Positions 21,701-33,900 of a stretch of 64,000 bases of DNA are shown piece by piece (the stretch's first letter is position 1; each line of letters starts with the position of its first letter). This DNA comes from Todiramphus chloris collaris (lineage: Eukaryota; Chordata; Aves; Coraciiformes; Alcedinidae). The notes below the pieces were generated by a model, which saw only the letters and a list, made by a program, of their open reading frames with translations, was not told the DNA's origin and did no database searches. The stretch is from positions 4,440,897-4,504,896 of the forward strand of contig JANVCC010000130.1 in the NCBI GenBank assembly GCA_025345505.1, written 5' to 3'. Made by a program: the position numbers and the translations under genes.

Positions 21701-22949
21701 ATATTCCACTTGGTCTCAGCTGCTGCTTTAAAAAGCCAATTCATCCAAGGTGGGAGGGGGAGGGAAATACCATGCACAATATTGGACAGTTAAAATCTGC
21801 CACGTTCAATATATTGGGGTGCTTTTTCTGACTATATCTGAGCACCTCTGCCTAGTGAAGGCACGGAGTTCCTGCTCAGGATGCGCAGAACTCATTTACA
21901 CACAGAAATACTTCCATAGTCCAAGTTTCTTATTTGAAAAAGAGATGACATTTATTCAGTTGGTAAAATAATCCAGTAGCACATATTGTGCCCCTCTCAC
22001 AGCTTCTGGAAGAAAGCCCAATATACACATTCTTACTGCTATAAAAGCTTTTCTGCAGTCACTGGCAAAAGCATTTAGAAGGGGTTTCAAAATACCCATA
22101 TCAGCCAGATGCATATGCCCGATTTCTATTTGCATGGCTCAGACTGTAGAAAGCATGTAAAGGAGTAGTAAAGAGGCCTTTAGTTACACGTTAGAAAACA
22201 AAGTGATTGCAACAAGATTTTAAAGCGGCTTCACTAATGGGAACCAGGCAGCTAATGTCAGTCCTTTCAGCTGTTTGACAATACCTAAACCAAGAAAGTT
22301 AGATCCGAAGGCAAATAAAATGACCCATGCTTTGCACATCCACCCACAGACAGAAAAAGCCTTCTGTTCTCTTGGGTGAGTCCGTGCCCCAGTCCAGTCA
22401 CCTCCAGCCATGCCGGGGCACAGGCTACCCCATAAATGGCAACAGGGATCTGAGCTGAAAAAATAATGTGGAGAAAGCAAAAGGGGAAGAGAGAGGGTGT
22501 GAGCTCTGCTCTGTGACATGGTTCAGTGTTGAGACAGCCCTGCACTTGGACACAGCCATCTTAGGAGAACAGTGGAGAAGCAACAAAGGCACAAACCTGC
22601 ACTGTTGTCAAAAACAATGTTCAAAGTCATAGCTCCAGCATAGCCACTTCTTGGAAAACCATAGACAGAGAACAACTGCTTCTTGCAAAGCCATCATCTC
22701 AGTACAGCCACGCTGTCTCCTGTTGTTTTCTAGGGTCAGGCTAGAACATGGTTGGAGGCTGGAAGAGAATAGCACTCAAGGGAAGCATCACACATGCACT
22801 GAGGTTTGCCACCATCCTCTTCAGATTGTACTATTACATATGTGCAAGTCACCATGTTGCTGACGTAAAAATTCTTTCTCTGTAATCATTTAATCCCAGA
22901 TGTTCCCACAGCATCAATTTTTTCATGAAGAGGTACCCTTGCCATACTG
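15713..22949. other. Intergenic sequence; no gene seen
   Basis: No supported gene. Contains a T-rich run (16852-16877), an (ATTT)n microsatellite (17851-17872), a T11 run (19041-19051) and a 13-base palindrome GGCAATAATTGCC (17227-17239) in an AT-rich stretch at about 17220-17330. The open frame at 21117-21365 (82 residues) has no recognisable family. Confidence 0.5.
17851..17872. repeat. (ATTT)n microsatellite
   Basis: Five consecutive ATTT/TTTA units in a TATTTATTTATTTATTTATT context. Likely length-polymorphic. Confidence 0.8.
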
Positions 22950-23080
22950 GCTTGGAGCATGAGACTGTTTAATTGAATATCTGATTTCTGTCAGTAGCCG
23001 ATCTTGGCTTCTTCTGAAGAAATCTTAAATATGCTCTGTGACACATGCTACTGGGCAGCAATATGTTGTGGACCAAGATT
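22950..23080. repeat. Possible ancient dispersed repeat
   Basis: The run of words CTGGCTTGGAGCATGAGAC, GAATATCTGATTTCTGTCAG, TAGCCGATC, CTTCTTCTGAAGAA and, further on, TGGGCAGCAATATGTTG resembles, from memory, an old amniote interspersed repeat with TCCAGTATCCTGTCTC..CAGTGGCC..GCTTCAGA..TGGGCAG. The match is weak and I cannot name the family with certainty. Confidence 0.3.
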
Positions 23081-24397
23081 TGATTTCAGAGATGGCTAGG
23101 GCTCAACATGGTTTTGAGTACATAGGATAAACAGTGTAATTGAGCATCTATTTTTTTTCTATGCAAGTGCCTCAACTCGGCATTTCCAAAATTTAAACGC
23201 TGTAAGCACTGACCTCGGGGCAGCTAGGAAGAGCTATATTCTTACAAATTTTCTCAGCATCAAACATCTTTTGGCTGACGCCTCTATAAATGAATGCACA
23301 CAGAAACCTAGAGGCAAATAGTTTAACAAATTTGAAAAATGGCTGAGTGACCTCCCTCACCCTGGTGATGCCACAGAATTCTTTCTGGTTTTGTGATGGA
23401 AACTGGAATATTTTTAAGTCTCATCCTTCATTGAGGATTCGCCTATCCTTGATTTTGTATTAAGGCAGAGAGTACTCAGTAAGTCTTCCCTCTTTGTTCA
23501 TTGTTTGATACCTTCCTGCCCCAATTCTAGATTTTAGACTCTGATTCTCATCTTCTATCAAAATCTACAACACATGTTGTCTGATATACTACACATATAT
23601 CTCCATCCCATTTTTGCATTATCCTTCTCATGAGGAAACCAAGAAAACTGCCATATTCAAAGCAGTGCCGATTTTCCAAGTAGTACTGGGTTTCTCCCAC
23701 CATCCTGTGTCCAGGGGATTTGTTTGCTTTTTGTTTTAACACAGCCACACGCTGGGTTTCCACGACTGACATACCTGCATTCTTCCCGGGAGGCTGCTGC
23801 TAATTCCATCACAGCCAGATGAGAGAGCAGTGAATATTGTTCCTGACAGGGTTATTACTTTGTACTTAGGAAGCTGAAACATTAAAAAAAAAAAAAAATT
23901 ATTCCAATTTTGGTGTTTATTCCTATGGTATGATATTACTGTTCACCTTTACTTACTTTGCTTCCACAAGTGACACCACACTCTGCCATTAATCCTATGT
24001 GACAGGGCTGCCCGCGTTGATATCATCTGTATGAAAGGAGGACCAGACAATCAAACCACACATAGGACTCTAGGGCTGAAATTAAGAATAGTATTTCCAA
24101 TGAAACAATAAAAGTTTGGAAAGAGTTGGCATTTTAATAATGTACTACTGGTAAGAAAAAAATCCCACAAAAGCTTCTCCGTTTAAGAGTACATGGTGGA
24201 ATGCTGAAAGTTGCAATACACTGTTCTTTTGGAGCATCCACAAAGGGTACAGCTGCTGAGAGCTGAGGTACTAATGAAGAACTTTTTCTGCTTAAACACT
24301 TCTCAGTTTATTAATTTCTGCCTCCAACTTACACAGATGTTGTAGGCAACCAGAGCAGGGTGAATAATAGATATTCAGTGTGATGTCAGTTCTGGGG

Positions 24398-24431
<34 letters not shown>

Positions 24432-27400
24432 CAAAATAAAAAGGAGAGAAGAAAATAATAGTTTGTGGGTGAAGCAAACATTTTCTACAGTCTGAACGTT
24501 TTGGCTTTGAGCCTTTAAAACTTCCAAACTGAACCTGAAGGATTTTGAAATAAAGTTGCGGTAAGTGAGAAGATGTTGAAAGGAATGGTTCGGCTTCTTT
24601 GAAGTTTGGGTGCTTGTTTCTCCCCCTTTTTGTGCATATGAACAATTTGACTAAACTGACATTTCAGTCTCCAAAGCGATATTTTCTTTCCAGGAGAACT
24701 TTTGGCCAACAAAATGTCATCTCTCTGTGTAGCAAGCAGATAAAAAGAGAAAGCTCTCCAATTTGTATCCCCCTTTGAGTGGCTCCAACACATCCTCAAA
24801 AGTAAAAATGAGATGTGAAACATAAAATCCATCACTTCAGTTGAAGTGAAGTACATATAGCCAAAGTAAAGTAATGAAGACAGATTTATGCTTACAGTAA
24901 CTTCTCACTACTGGTATCCACTTACTAAGCTGAGGTGGAAAACTACCATGCTTCAGAAGGTAAATTCAATATAAAGCTCTTTAAAGATTAATTCATATAG
25001 ATCTTTCCTCCCTGGGAAGAAGCTTCCTGTTGTGAGGTCTCCAATGAAGAGGAATTACACCAAGCTGGGCAGAGCAACTCCTGTTCCGCAAACACCATCC
25101 AGACCCCATCCCATCCTCCTCCTTGCACAGCACCCTGCACCCCAGGAGAGCTGGGAGTGCAGGGTCAGGCTAGTGCAGCCATCCTCCTCGCTGAGGAATG
25201 AGAAAATCAGGAAAGTCCCCGACAGAACGAGACCCCTGAGAACCGTGTAACTGGAGAATCCATGATCCTCCTGACCAGATGTGGGCAAAGGTGAGACACA
25301 GCCCCAGGCAGGCACACTGCTGATGAGTGCACCCCAAATTACTCTTCCACTGCTGCTGTGTTTCACTGGTGACATCCACTGAAGCACCCGTCTCCAATGT
25401 AACAGGCCTGAAAGCAGCCAAGTGGCTCTATTTAAAACTAAAGAGAAAAGTGCAAAGCTTTGAAGTCAGAAGGCATATAATGAATTCAGCAAAACTTTGT
25501 ATTTCAAAGCCCGTTCTATTTGCAGAAGCCATCTGCCCAGAGAAAAGCTCAAATATGCACCTCTGACAGGAGACAAAGGAGTTGAGGGAAACAGATCTTG
25601 CTGAGGATGTTTCACATCATCCATTCTCACAATATCCAAAATGTCACTTTGTAGTGGAGCAACTTCCATCCTTGTATCAATTACAACATTTACATCCAGC
25701 TCCCCTAGGGTTGCTGGCATTTGAAGTGACTGTCCAGTCCAGTAGCTCCCAGCAATTTCTAATGAGATTTGCCAATAAGACATCACTGCTTGTCCCTCCT
25801 AATAGTGACTCTGAGCCCTCTGTAGCTTTCCCTTAAGCCACTGTCTTAGTTATTCCCTTATTGAGGATTATTGATCTTCCTCTCTCCCCTTGCCAGAACT
25901 CAGCTTTTAAGCCACAAATCCAGAGATGGCTCCATCCAGGAGGACAAGGAGTAGTGTGATGGGCAGCCCTTCCACAGGAAAGGAACACGGCCCATGAGCA
26001 AGGTTGTCATTGCAGGCAGCAATCAGCAAGAGAGTCAGCTTCTCCCAGCACCCTCTCCCCGAAGCATCCATCGGCCAAATTGGTTTGCAGTATGCAACAA
26101 GGGCTTATACTTCTGCAGCAAGGCAAAAAAAGATATCGTGTAAAACTTGGAACAAGTCTGTTTAAGAATTCTCTCTGATATCGCTAGTCTTTCATACAGG
26201 CTGTAAGAGCCATTAAAATTCTGTCTGATAACTGGCTTCTCAAGAGCCTGAGAGCCAGGTGAGACCACACCATCCATAGACTCTACCAATATTTCTCCAG
26301 GCTTAAAAGAGATCCTAAAGTAAGCCTGGAAGTCATCTGTGAAACTAACCTATGTGGTAGACTTTGAAGATTGGTCTTGCAACACGAGGAAGCGGAGAAA
26401 AGCAGAGGGCATTCTCCTGGGAAAAGGAGGAAAACCATCACTGGAAGCTTATCTCAGCCAGTAACCAGGGCAGCTGGAGGGAGATTGGCCATGGGCACTG
26501 GCCCTAGCAGAGCCTGGAGCTGTGTGAATGCTGATGGCTCACGGGCAGTATTTCCCCAGATCTCTCCCCAGAGGCACTGCTGGTGTTTACAGACCTGGTA
26601 AGATCACTGCTGTCTGTGATAGCAAACAGTGACCCTAACGGAGGCAAAAGTAATCAAGGAGAAGAGGGAGGTTATACACAGGCAGAGAGAGACAGATAAC
26701 ATGACTGTATAAGCCTTGTTTATTAGAAATCAGCTTAAAAATAGTTCCCTCGTGCTCCTGAAATCTTGACTTCTCTTGTAATGTTCACTGGATACAGCCC
26801 ACTGCAAACGTATTACAGTTCCCACTGCTATAATATTTCACCTCATTGCAATCTTTAGTGCACTTTGCTTTAAGACATTCCTGACAAATAGTTATTTCCT
26901 CATCCGTGCTGGTTTGGTTCAGAGGTATCAGCCTTTGCTCACATGCATATTTATTCCTGTGGCATCGAGTGGGAAACCAGCCCCAGAGCCTTGCTGCAGC
27001 ACATCACGGAGCCCTTCTAGGAAAGGCTCTGTAGCACTGGAGGCAGGAAAGCGTGTTATTGTCCCTTGATGGCCTTGGAACAGAAACTTTGAGCTTCAGT
27101 GGTTGTGTCAGTCCAAGAGCTTTGATTGTTTTCCTGTGCCTGTATATGTGGTTGAGTGTGGAGATAGAGATCCTCCACACTGTGACAGCAGTTCAGAAGG
27201 GTGCTTCAGAGCCCCTGCGCCTCACAGATACATGCAATGGTCCAAGGCATCTTTATACCCCTGCAATTCAAATCAGGTGGCAGGCACTGGTACACAGTCT
27301 CACCTCTGATCTTACTGTGAGTCCAGGAGAGGAAGAAACTTCACACTTACACACATCTGCTCTGACCAGCTGAGCTCTGTCTGCACAAAGGTCTTCTTGC

Positions 27401-27475
27401 GTATGGTCCACATCTGGAGAAGTGCATCTTCCAAGTCAACTTTCTGATATTCTTACAATAGCTGCTCTTTCAATG
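23081..27475. other. Intergenic sequence; no gene seen
   Basis: No supported gene. Poly-A run at 23884-23898 and an (AAAAC)n tract at 24397-24427. Open frames are short and unrecognised. Confidence 0.5.
24397..24427. repeat. (AAAAC)n simple repeat
   Basis: Five AAAAC-like units with interruptions, followed by AAAACCCC. Similar A/C-rich tracts recur in this window at 27476-27628, 39531-39563 and 54545-54595. Confidence 0.8.
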
Positions 27476-27628
27476 ACAATTCTAATAATAAAAATAAAAT
27501 AAAATAAACCACAAAAAAACAAAAAACAAAACAAAACAAAAAAACCCACACCAAAAACCAAACAAAAAAACCCCCAACACAACTAAACCAAACCAACCCA
27601 ACCAAACAAAAAACACCCCCACCTTTTT
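27476..27628. repeat. 153-bp guanine-free A/C-rich low-complexity tract
   Basis: Not one G occurs on the plus strand between the G at 27475 and the G at 27629. The tract moves from (AAAAT)n through (AAAAC)n to CCAAAC/AACCC-type units. The minus-strand open frame over it (Phe/Val/Gly/Trp-rich) is only the read-out of this composition. Confidence 0.9.
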
Positions 27629-30600
27629 GGTATGCACAGAAAGAAATTCTGACTGGATACTTCCATTAGCACTGCCTGAATTAGCAGAGCATCTCAACAG
27701 GATCACAGACCCCACCTGACCCCACACAGCGCCTTCTCCAGCTGGTGTCTGCTAGGACAAATAGGACAAACCTGCATAGGTGCAATCCCCTCTAAAAGGC
27801 TGGGGCTCAGTTGCTTCTCACTGCCATACAGTCACCACGTCCATCCTGCTGGAGCACCTCCCAGGAACTGGTAGAAAACTTTCTCTGTTACTTCTGACTT
27901 CTAGTGCTAATTGCAAACAGAAGAGGCTGCTTAATACAGTTTCATCTTGTCCCCTTTACCTTCCATTTTTGGACAGTGCCACTTCTTTCTTGGTTTTATT
28001 TTTTTGGGGGATAATTTATTATCCGGACACCTTCAGTCAGCAGGTAACTTCCTTCCCACTTTCAGCCCAGCTGCTGTCTTCAGAGGCACTGGGCAGCCAG
28101 ATGGACTGAGGGATGCACATGTCTACTCATCAGCACTGCTTTTCCTGAAGGGTAAGAGAAGGATATGGCCAATAGCAGTAGCTGGTTTTTTTCCACCTTT
28201 TCTTTTAAAAATGGCAATCTCACAGGTTAGGGGGTTATTCCAAACCGAGCATTTTTTGCTTTTTGTCTTCTCAGATGCAAACTGAATTGGCTGTCAGAAC
28301 AAGCTGCTGCATAAGTTGTCATTGCTAGTGATTAATGCAGTGCAAGGTTTTAATGCATAGAGGTAGGCACTGGACACTACCTAGAAATAGATGCTTCTTG
28401 GTCCTCAAAACTTATATGGAAGGACGGGAGAGGGAATAGGAACATCAAAAGCTGAAACAATTTCTGAAGATGGACAACAATGGCAACCCCTGGTTCAATA
28501 CCCTGACCCCAGACCATGGTCATAGGGGCAGAGGACGCTCTCTCCCAGGGCAAAGCTGCCTCACCATGGAGCCCAAAATGGTGAATTTGGAATGCAGGGC
28601 ACTTGTTCCCTAAACCTTTTAAGCACATACACCAAGGAGTCAAGCAAGTAAAAGAGCTGCCAAATTATTTGCATTCCGGCAGTATACAAATAAAGTGCTA
28701 ATACCTACCAGCTGTACCTACATGTCAGCTCTTTGCAACTAAGATAATTTCTTTGTTGTACTAAGAGGAGAAGGTTGTCAGCAAAGACATACTTAGTCCA
28801 GGTTTTACACTGATAAGGGGGCTAGTGCAGGCTCTTATTCCTTCCCTGCTTCAGGAGGTCAAGAAAGCAGGAGCTGGGCTCTGCTTCAGCACAACCTGGT
28901 ATTAAAATGCCATTCTTCAAAAAGCGTCTGTGATAAAATAGCATCTTCTTACTGAGAAGATGTGCTCCCAGCAAGGATCAGGGTCATATCTGCTGATCTT
29001 AATGACAAAAAATGAGCTTGTGACATATTACTTATGCTATCATTGCAGAGTTAACTTAGCCAAGAGATGATTAATGGAAGATGTGTGGTTGAGTCCCCTG
29101 TGCTGCTCTGAAAGTCTCAGGCTGTAATTGGTACCAATGGCTCTTGTAAAATAAATTGTAACCCCGATCCAGCTCAGAAATCAAAACACGTAACTCCGAA
29201 AGGAACATTTTACTTTTGGAAGTGGCCTTCTAATAAAGCGATTTTTGAAATTCAGAGTGTTTAAGCGAGTTTCTGGCTTCCAGTGCTGTTACTCTCCTCA
29301 GTGTTGTGCTATATACCCTTTTATTTCCCTGCCACAGCTCCGTGCTTTATGTAGCTGGTGGCTCTTGATGACGCATTTTGATGCATTCATCACAGCCACA
29401 CACTAGCATGAACCAGAGATCACCATATTTCTGGCTGTGGACTAAGAGTAAACATGGACCTGTGCCCAGATAGTGTTGGCAGTGGCTGGAAAACCAAGAC
29501 TGAGAGTCTAACAAGAGAACTGGGAAAAAAATTTGCTCCACTGAAAACACGGTGCTGGAGCAAATCTGTCATCGTTCAGTGTCCCGAGGGCTTTTCAGGC
29601 AGTCCGGTTTTGGTGTCAGGAGTAGGCATTGCTCTTCCCATTTCCCTGTCTCCTTCCTATTCTCCACAGCCACACAGAAGCCATTTCCCCGTATCCTACT
29701 TAACGCACATGTATGAGGCAGAGCTGATAAGGAAGGAGAGGAGGGTTTGATAGCCAGGCGGCTCCTCCACTGTCTCCCTGTGCGGCCTCATCACGCCATG
29801 GCTCAGTTTCTCACCATAAAACGACTAGCAGAGCTTCCTTACCTCCCGAGGGGCTTGGGAGGATAAAAATGGCAACAGCCACAAAGTACAAAATTATTAC
29901 AACCACCCGTCCAGAGAAACTGTCAGACTGTCGGCTTTAGCACGTAGACTGCTATCAGATGTGGTGCTGAGAGCATTCCCAGTGGCTGCCCTGTTAGATG
30001 GAGCACGTTGTGTGCTCCTCTGGCATAGGTGTCTCTGGGCTTGGAGGGTTGAACCTCCTACAGACCATTTCCTGCCTCAGGGAGAGAAAGTAAACCTCTT
30101 CCACCAGGTTTCTCCTTTTCTTCCAGGAGAAGACAGCACAGGAAACCTCTGCCACCTTGGGCATGCTGGGGAAAATGGAGGAGAGGTTCATGCCCCACTC
30201 TGCAACATCCCTTTTTTGAGAAGAAGTTGAGGATCCACACTGGGAGCCATACTGGGAGCATCTGCTTCTCCCTCCTCCACAAAATCAACAACTAGGTGTG
30301 GAAAGATGCTGTCAAACCCTACACCACATTAGTTCTTGCCACAAGTGCTCCCTTGCCTCTAACCACCCTGAAAGGAAGCACAGTGTAAACAGTCTAGTAA
30401 GAACTATTCCAGACAGCTGCTGTGGTGCAGCAGGAGATTAACATATTTACTCTGAAAAGACCACTAATTTTAAGAAGAACTCCGTACTTCAACTGAAAGA
30501 AGTTTTGCAGAGATCAGCAGTTCATCTGATGCTAGGGAACCAGGGAAACCTGTTAACAGCAGAGTCTGTAGATAATTAAGAAAATGATTCAGTGCTTCTT

Positions 30601-30905
30601 TTAAAGGATCTTGGATTACTATATTGCATGGGTTAGTAATACTTTGCTCCTAATTTTTTTCAAATATACATTTGCAATGGTTTCTTTATCACTAGTTTTT
30701 GCCTTGCAATCAGACAAACATAGGCTTTGCTCCTTCTGGAGCTCCAGCTAAGGAAGGAAAACCAAGTCAGACACTGCAAGAAAGATTATGGACAAGTATG
30801 TCTGCCTGCTGCAGGAGGTTTGTTTTGCTGGGGGCTTTTTTTGGACATAATGTATTACATACAACTCAGCATATGAAGTATTACTTGATAAAAAACAGGA
30901 GAATA

Positions 30906-30962
30906 AAACAACAGCTCAAAATTATACAAGCTAAACAACAGCTCAAAATTATACAAGCTAAA
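30906..30962 (+). repeat. 27-bp perfect tandem duplication (2.1 copies)
   Basis: The unit beginning AAACAACAGCTC is repeated exactly at 30906-30932 and 30933-30959, and a third copy starts before diverging. The unit is a multiple of three, so the surrounding 109-codon open frame (30699-31028) reads a nine-residue repeat; that frame shows no other sign of being coding. Confidence 0.9.
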
Positions 30963-33900
30963 CTACAGGACCTGAGATGGATACCAGGGCAGCCCATGAG
31001 GCAGGGAGGAATAGAAGCAGGGTCATGATCACACAAGGGAGCTCAGCACACGATGGGGTGGGAGGGATAAACCTGCGTGAAGGAACAGGACCGGCACCGT
31101 GACTGACATATGCATCCCAGAGCCTGGCAGCCTTCCCCTAAGAACCAGTTTCACAAGTGAAGCTCCATCAGTCAGACTGCCCTGTCACTGCAGCCAATGG
31201 ACAAGTGCAGCCTGCCTGTGGCTTGCCTGTGTCTTCTAGGCAAAGGGGAGGAAAAGGCAAACATCATGTCCCTCACACCACAACTTCTGTGGCTCATGTG
31301 GCTGCAGCCATGCTGTGTGCATACCCTTACTGAGCTCTGCAGAAACCAGCGGTGACAACAGATACACTTTCACAGCCAGCTGCTCCCATGGCTCCTTCAC
31401 TTGGCCAGAAAAACAGAAAACATAGGCTTCTTTTTTACTATCAAGGAGCAGTCATAAACAAATGCTGCGAAAATCTGGCCCCGAAACAATATGCAGAGCA
31501 CAAATTAGCCCTGGAGCGGTTAGATGTTTGGGCGTGTTTCCCATTTTTTCATCCAGACATGTTAAGCAGAAAGAAAGCTGGTAAAACCAGAGAGCTGGGA
31601 ACTCCCTTGATGGAGTAGAGACCCAACTGCTGGGGGTCTGTGATGGTTGCTCTGGAGCAGCTTCTCCATGCTTCAGGGCACGCAGCACAGCTGGAGAAAA
31701 AAAGGGACACATCTAGAGCGTGCTAAGTTGCCAGGAAGCTGCAGCAAGGACAATGCGACATGGTTTGCAGACACCAGAGCCCCAGCTTGCCCCAGAAACC
31801 AATGTCGCCAACACTGGTGGGCATCTGCCTTCTCCTCATTCCTGAGCAGCACAGTATAAAGTGCCCACATGGGACAACTACCTGGATTAAAAAAACAGCC
31901 AGGAATTCAGAAGCCCAGAGCTCCTTTCTTTCCTCAGGGTGGAATCCTTTTGAAGCCAGCTATTTTTAGTCCTGACCCCCCCCAGTCTTGTCAGCAATGG
32001 TCCAGGCACAAGCTGGATAGGGTGGGCTGTTGCCCAGTTTTGTCCTATCCCTATCTTTCACCTTTACTTCACATGAGGAGGATGAATATTCTATTTCACA
32101 TAAGCCCAGGCGTATGTGAATGATTATGTGTGACCAGATACATATAATTATCTTAGATGTAGGCCTATAAATGATTCATTAAGATCTGTATCAGATGGTT
32201 ATTTAATGTGTCCTGCTAATTAAAACTTTGTGATAAAGACAACTACAGCTTTCTGTAATTATGCCTCTGGACAGTGCGATGCACTTCCAACTAGTATTTG
32301 CAATCCTGGGTGTAAGCTGACACTTAAAGTAGGGTAGAAGAATATAGGTTAACTGCTGCTCTTAATTGCTCTTTGTTGCTAAGATTATTGTAGAATTTCG
32401 TTGTACAACACCCTGCAACTTTTCTGCATAGTGCACATTGCAAGCACCGTTAGGTAATGATGCTTTATACTTACTGCATTATCCTTTTTATTTTATCCAT
32501 TATCCTTGAGAAGCTTGTGAAAAACAAAGAAAAAAAGACTATGTCACTTACAAGGAATGTGTCTGGCTTGGTGCATCCTGGAGAGGGTTAAAAAGTGGAC
32601 CAAAGACTTGTTTGAGGGAATGCAGCATGTTTTACCCTACAGGATCAAATTGGGCATTTCTTGCTGAAGCCAGAGATCCTGCTAGGCTCACTGTAAGTTT
32701 TTCCTGAGTAAGGTCCACAGATCTCCATCAGTTGGATCCATCAGTGCCAGCAGGAAGAAACACAGTGGCTCTGAAAGCAAATTAGATCCTGTTTTATTGG
32801 TCAAAAAGGGATATACACTAAGTTTATGTCAGTGTAACTAAGTAGGTCTAACTCCAGTCTTCTTCTCTCAAAATATGTTTGGCGTCGAGGGGAATATGTC
32901 TATGTATGAAACAGTTAGTGACTTTAAAACATTTTCGTGGGATGGCTGTCAATGTAATAAAACATCAGTAACAATGATAAATTCTAAGTAAAAGAAGCTT
33001 TTCCTAAGTAGCTTATGCTAAGAATATAAATCTTGCCCCACTACCAAAAGACACATTATCTCGTCAGCAGCCTGATATCACTGCTAGGATAAATTCAAAA
33101 TCCATTGCCTTGGTAGCTCTTTCACTGCAAGTTCTGTTTGGTTAATCAAGATGGGAGATGACTGCCCTTGTGTTGACACTTGGCATCTCCTGAGAGGATG
33201 CTCATCTTGCTTCTGTCATCATTGGAGCAGGGCACATTTCACCCAGGGGAATGAGTCAGTTATAACTTGTTGGCTCTTGTTAGCCAGAAAGCATTGCCTA
33301 AACCCTGAAGTCTGCATCCCACGGGAGCAATGCGCTAATCTAATCTGCGGATAGTTTCTACAAATATTCATTTGTGAAACAAAGCAAAAAACTATAGAAG
33401 ATAGAAGATATGTCTATCAAATGCATTTGAGTCTCCAAAGGTGACCTGATATAGTCTGTACCACCATGGCCAGCACTAGTAACTCACAAGGGTAAGAGAA
33501 GCATGAAGTAAACTCCAGGCTGACCCTAAATTCTTTCTTCTCCCCACTGTCTCTTTCCGGCTTCTCATATCCAGCCTTATTCACATGGCATCACATTCTC
33601 AAAAGCTGCTGCAGGACAGAGCTAGAACGGAATAGGTAAAGAAAGTCTTTAAATATAACTTTGCTTAGGTGAACAAAGCTTCAAAGCTTTTACTGCCTGA
33701 CCTTGTGCCTATAATAACATGAAAGTAGTATCTAAAAGGCTTGTCAATATCAAACAGGCTGTCCATCAAACATAGATATTAATAAGGCCCAGTTTCCTAC
33801 AGACCTGTGTCTCAGACCACCTTATGGTGACTCCCCTATTTGCTTTTCAATTACTGTCACTATATAGTGGACACAATTAGTCCTTAATTGCGCTTGTCTC

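Noticed and set aside
27482..27727. Hydrophobic minus-strand frame (Phe/Val/Gly/Trp-rich)
   Set aside because: Entirely the translation of the guanine-free low-complexity tract.
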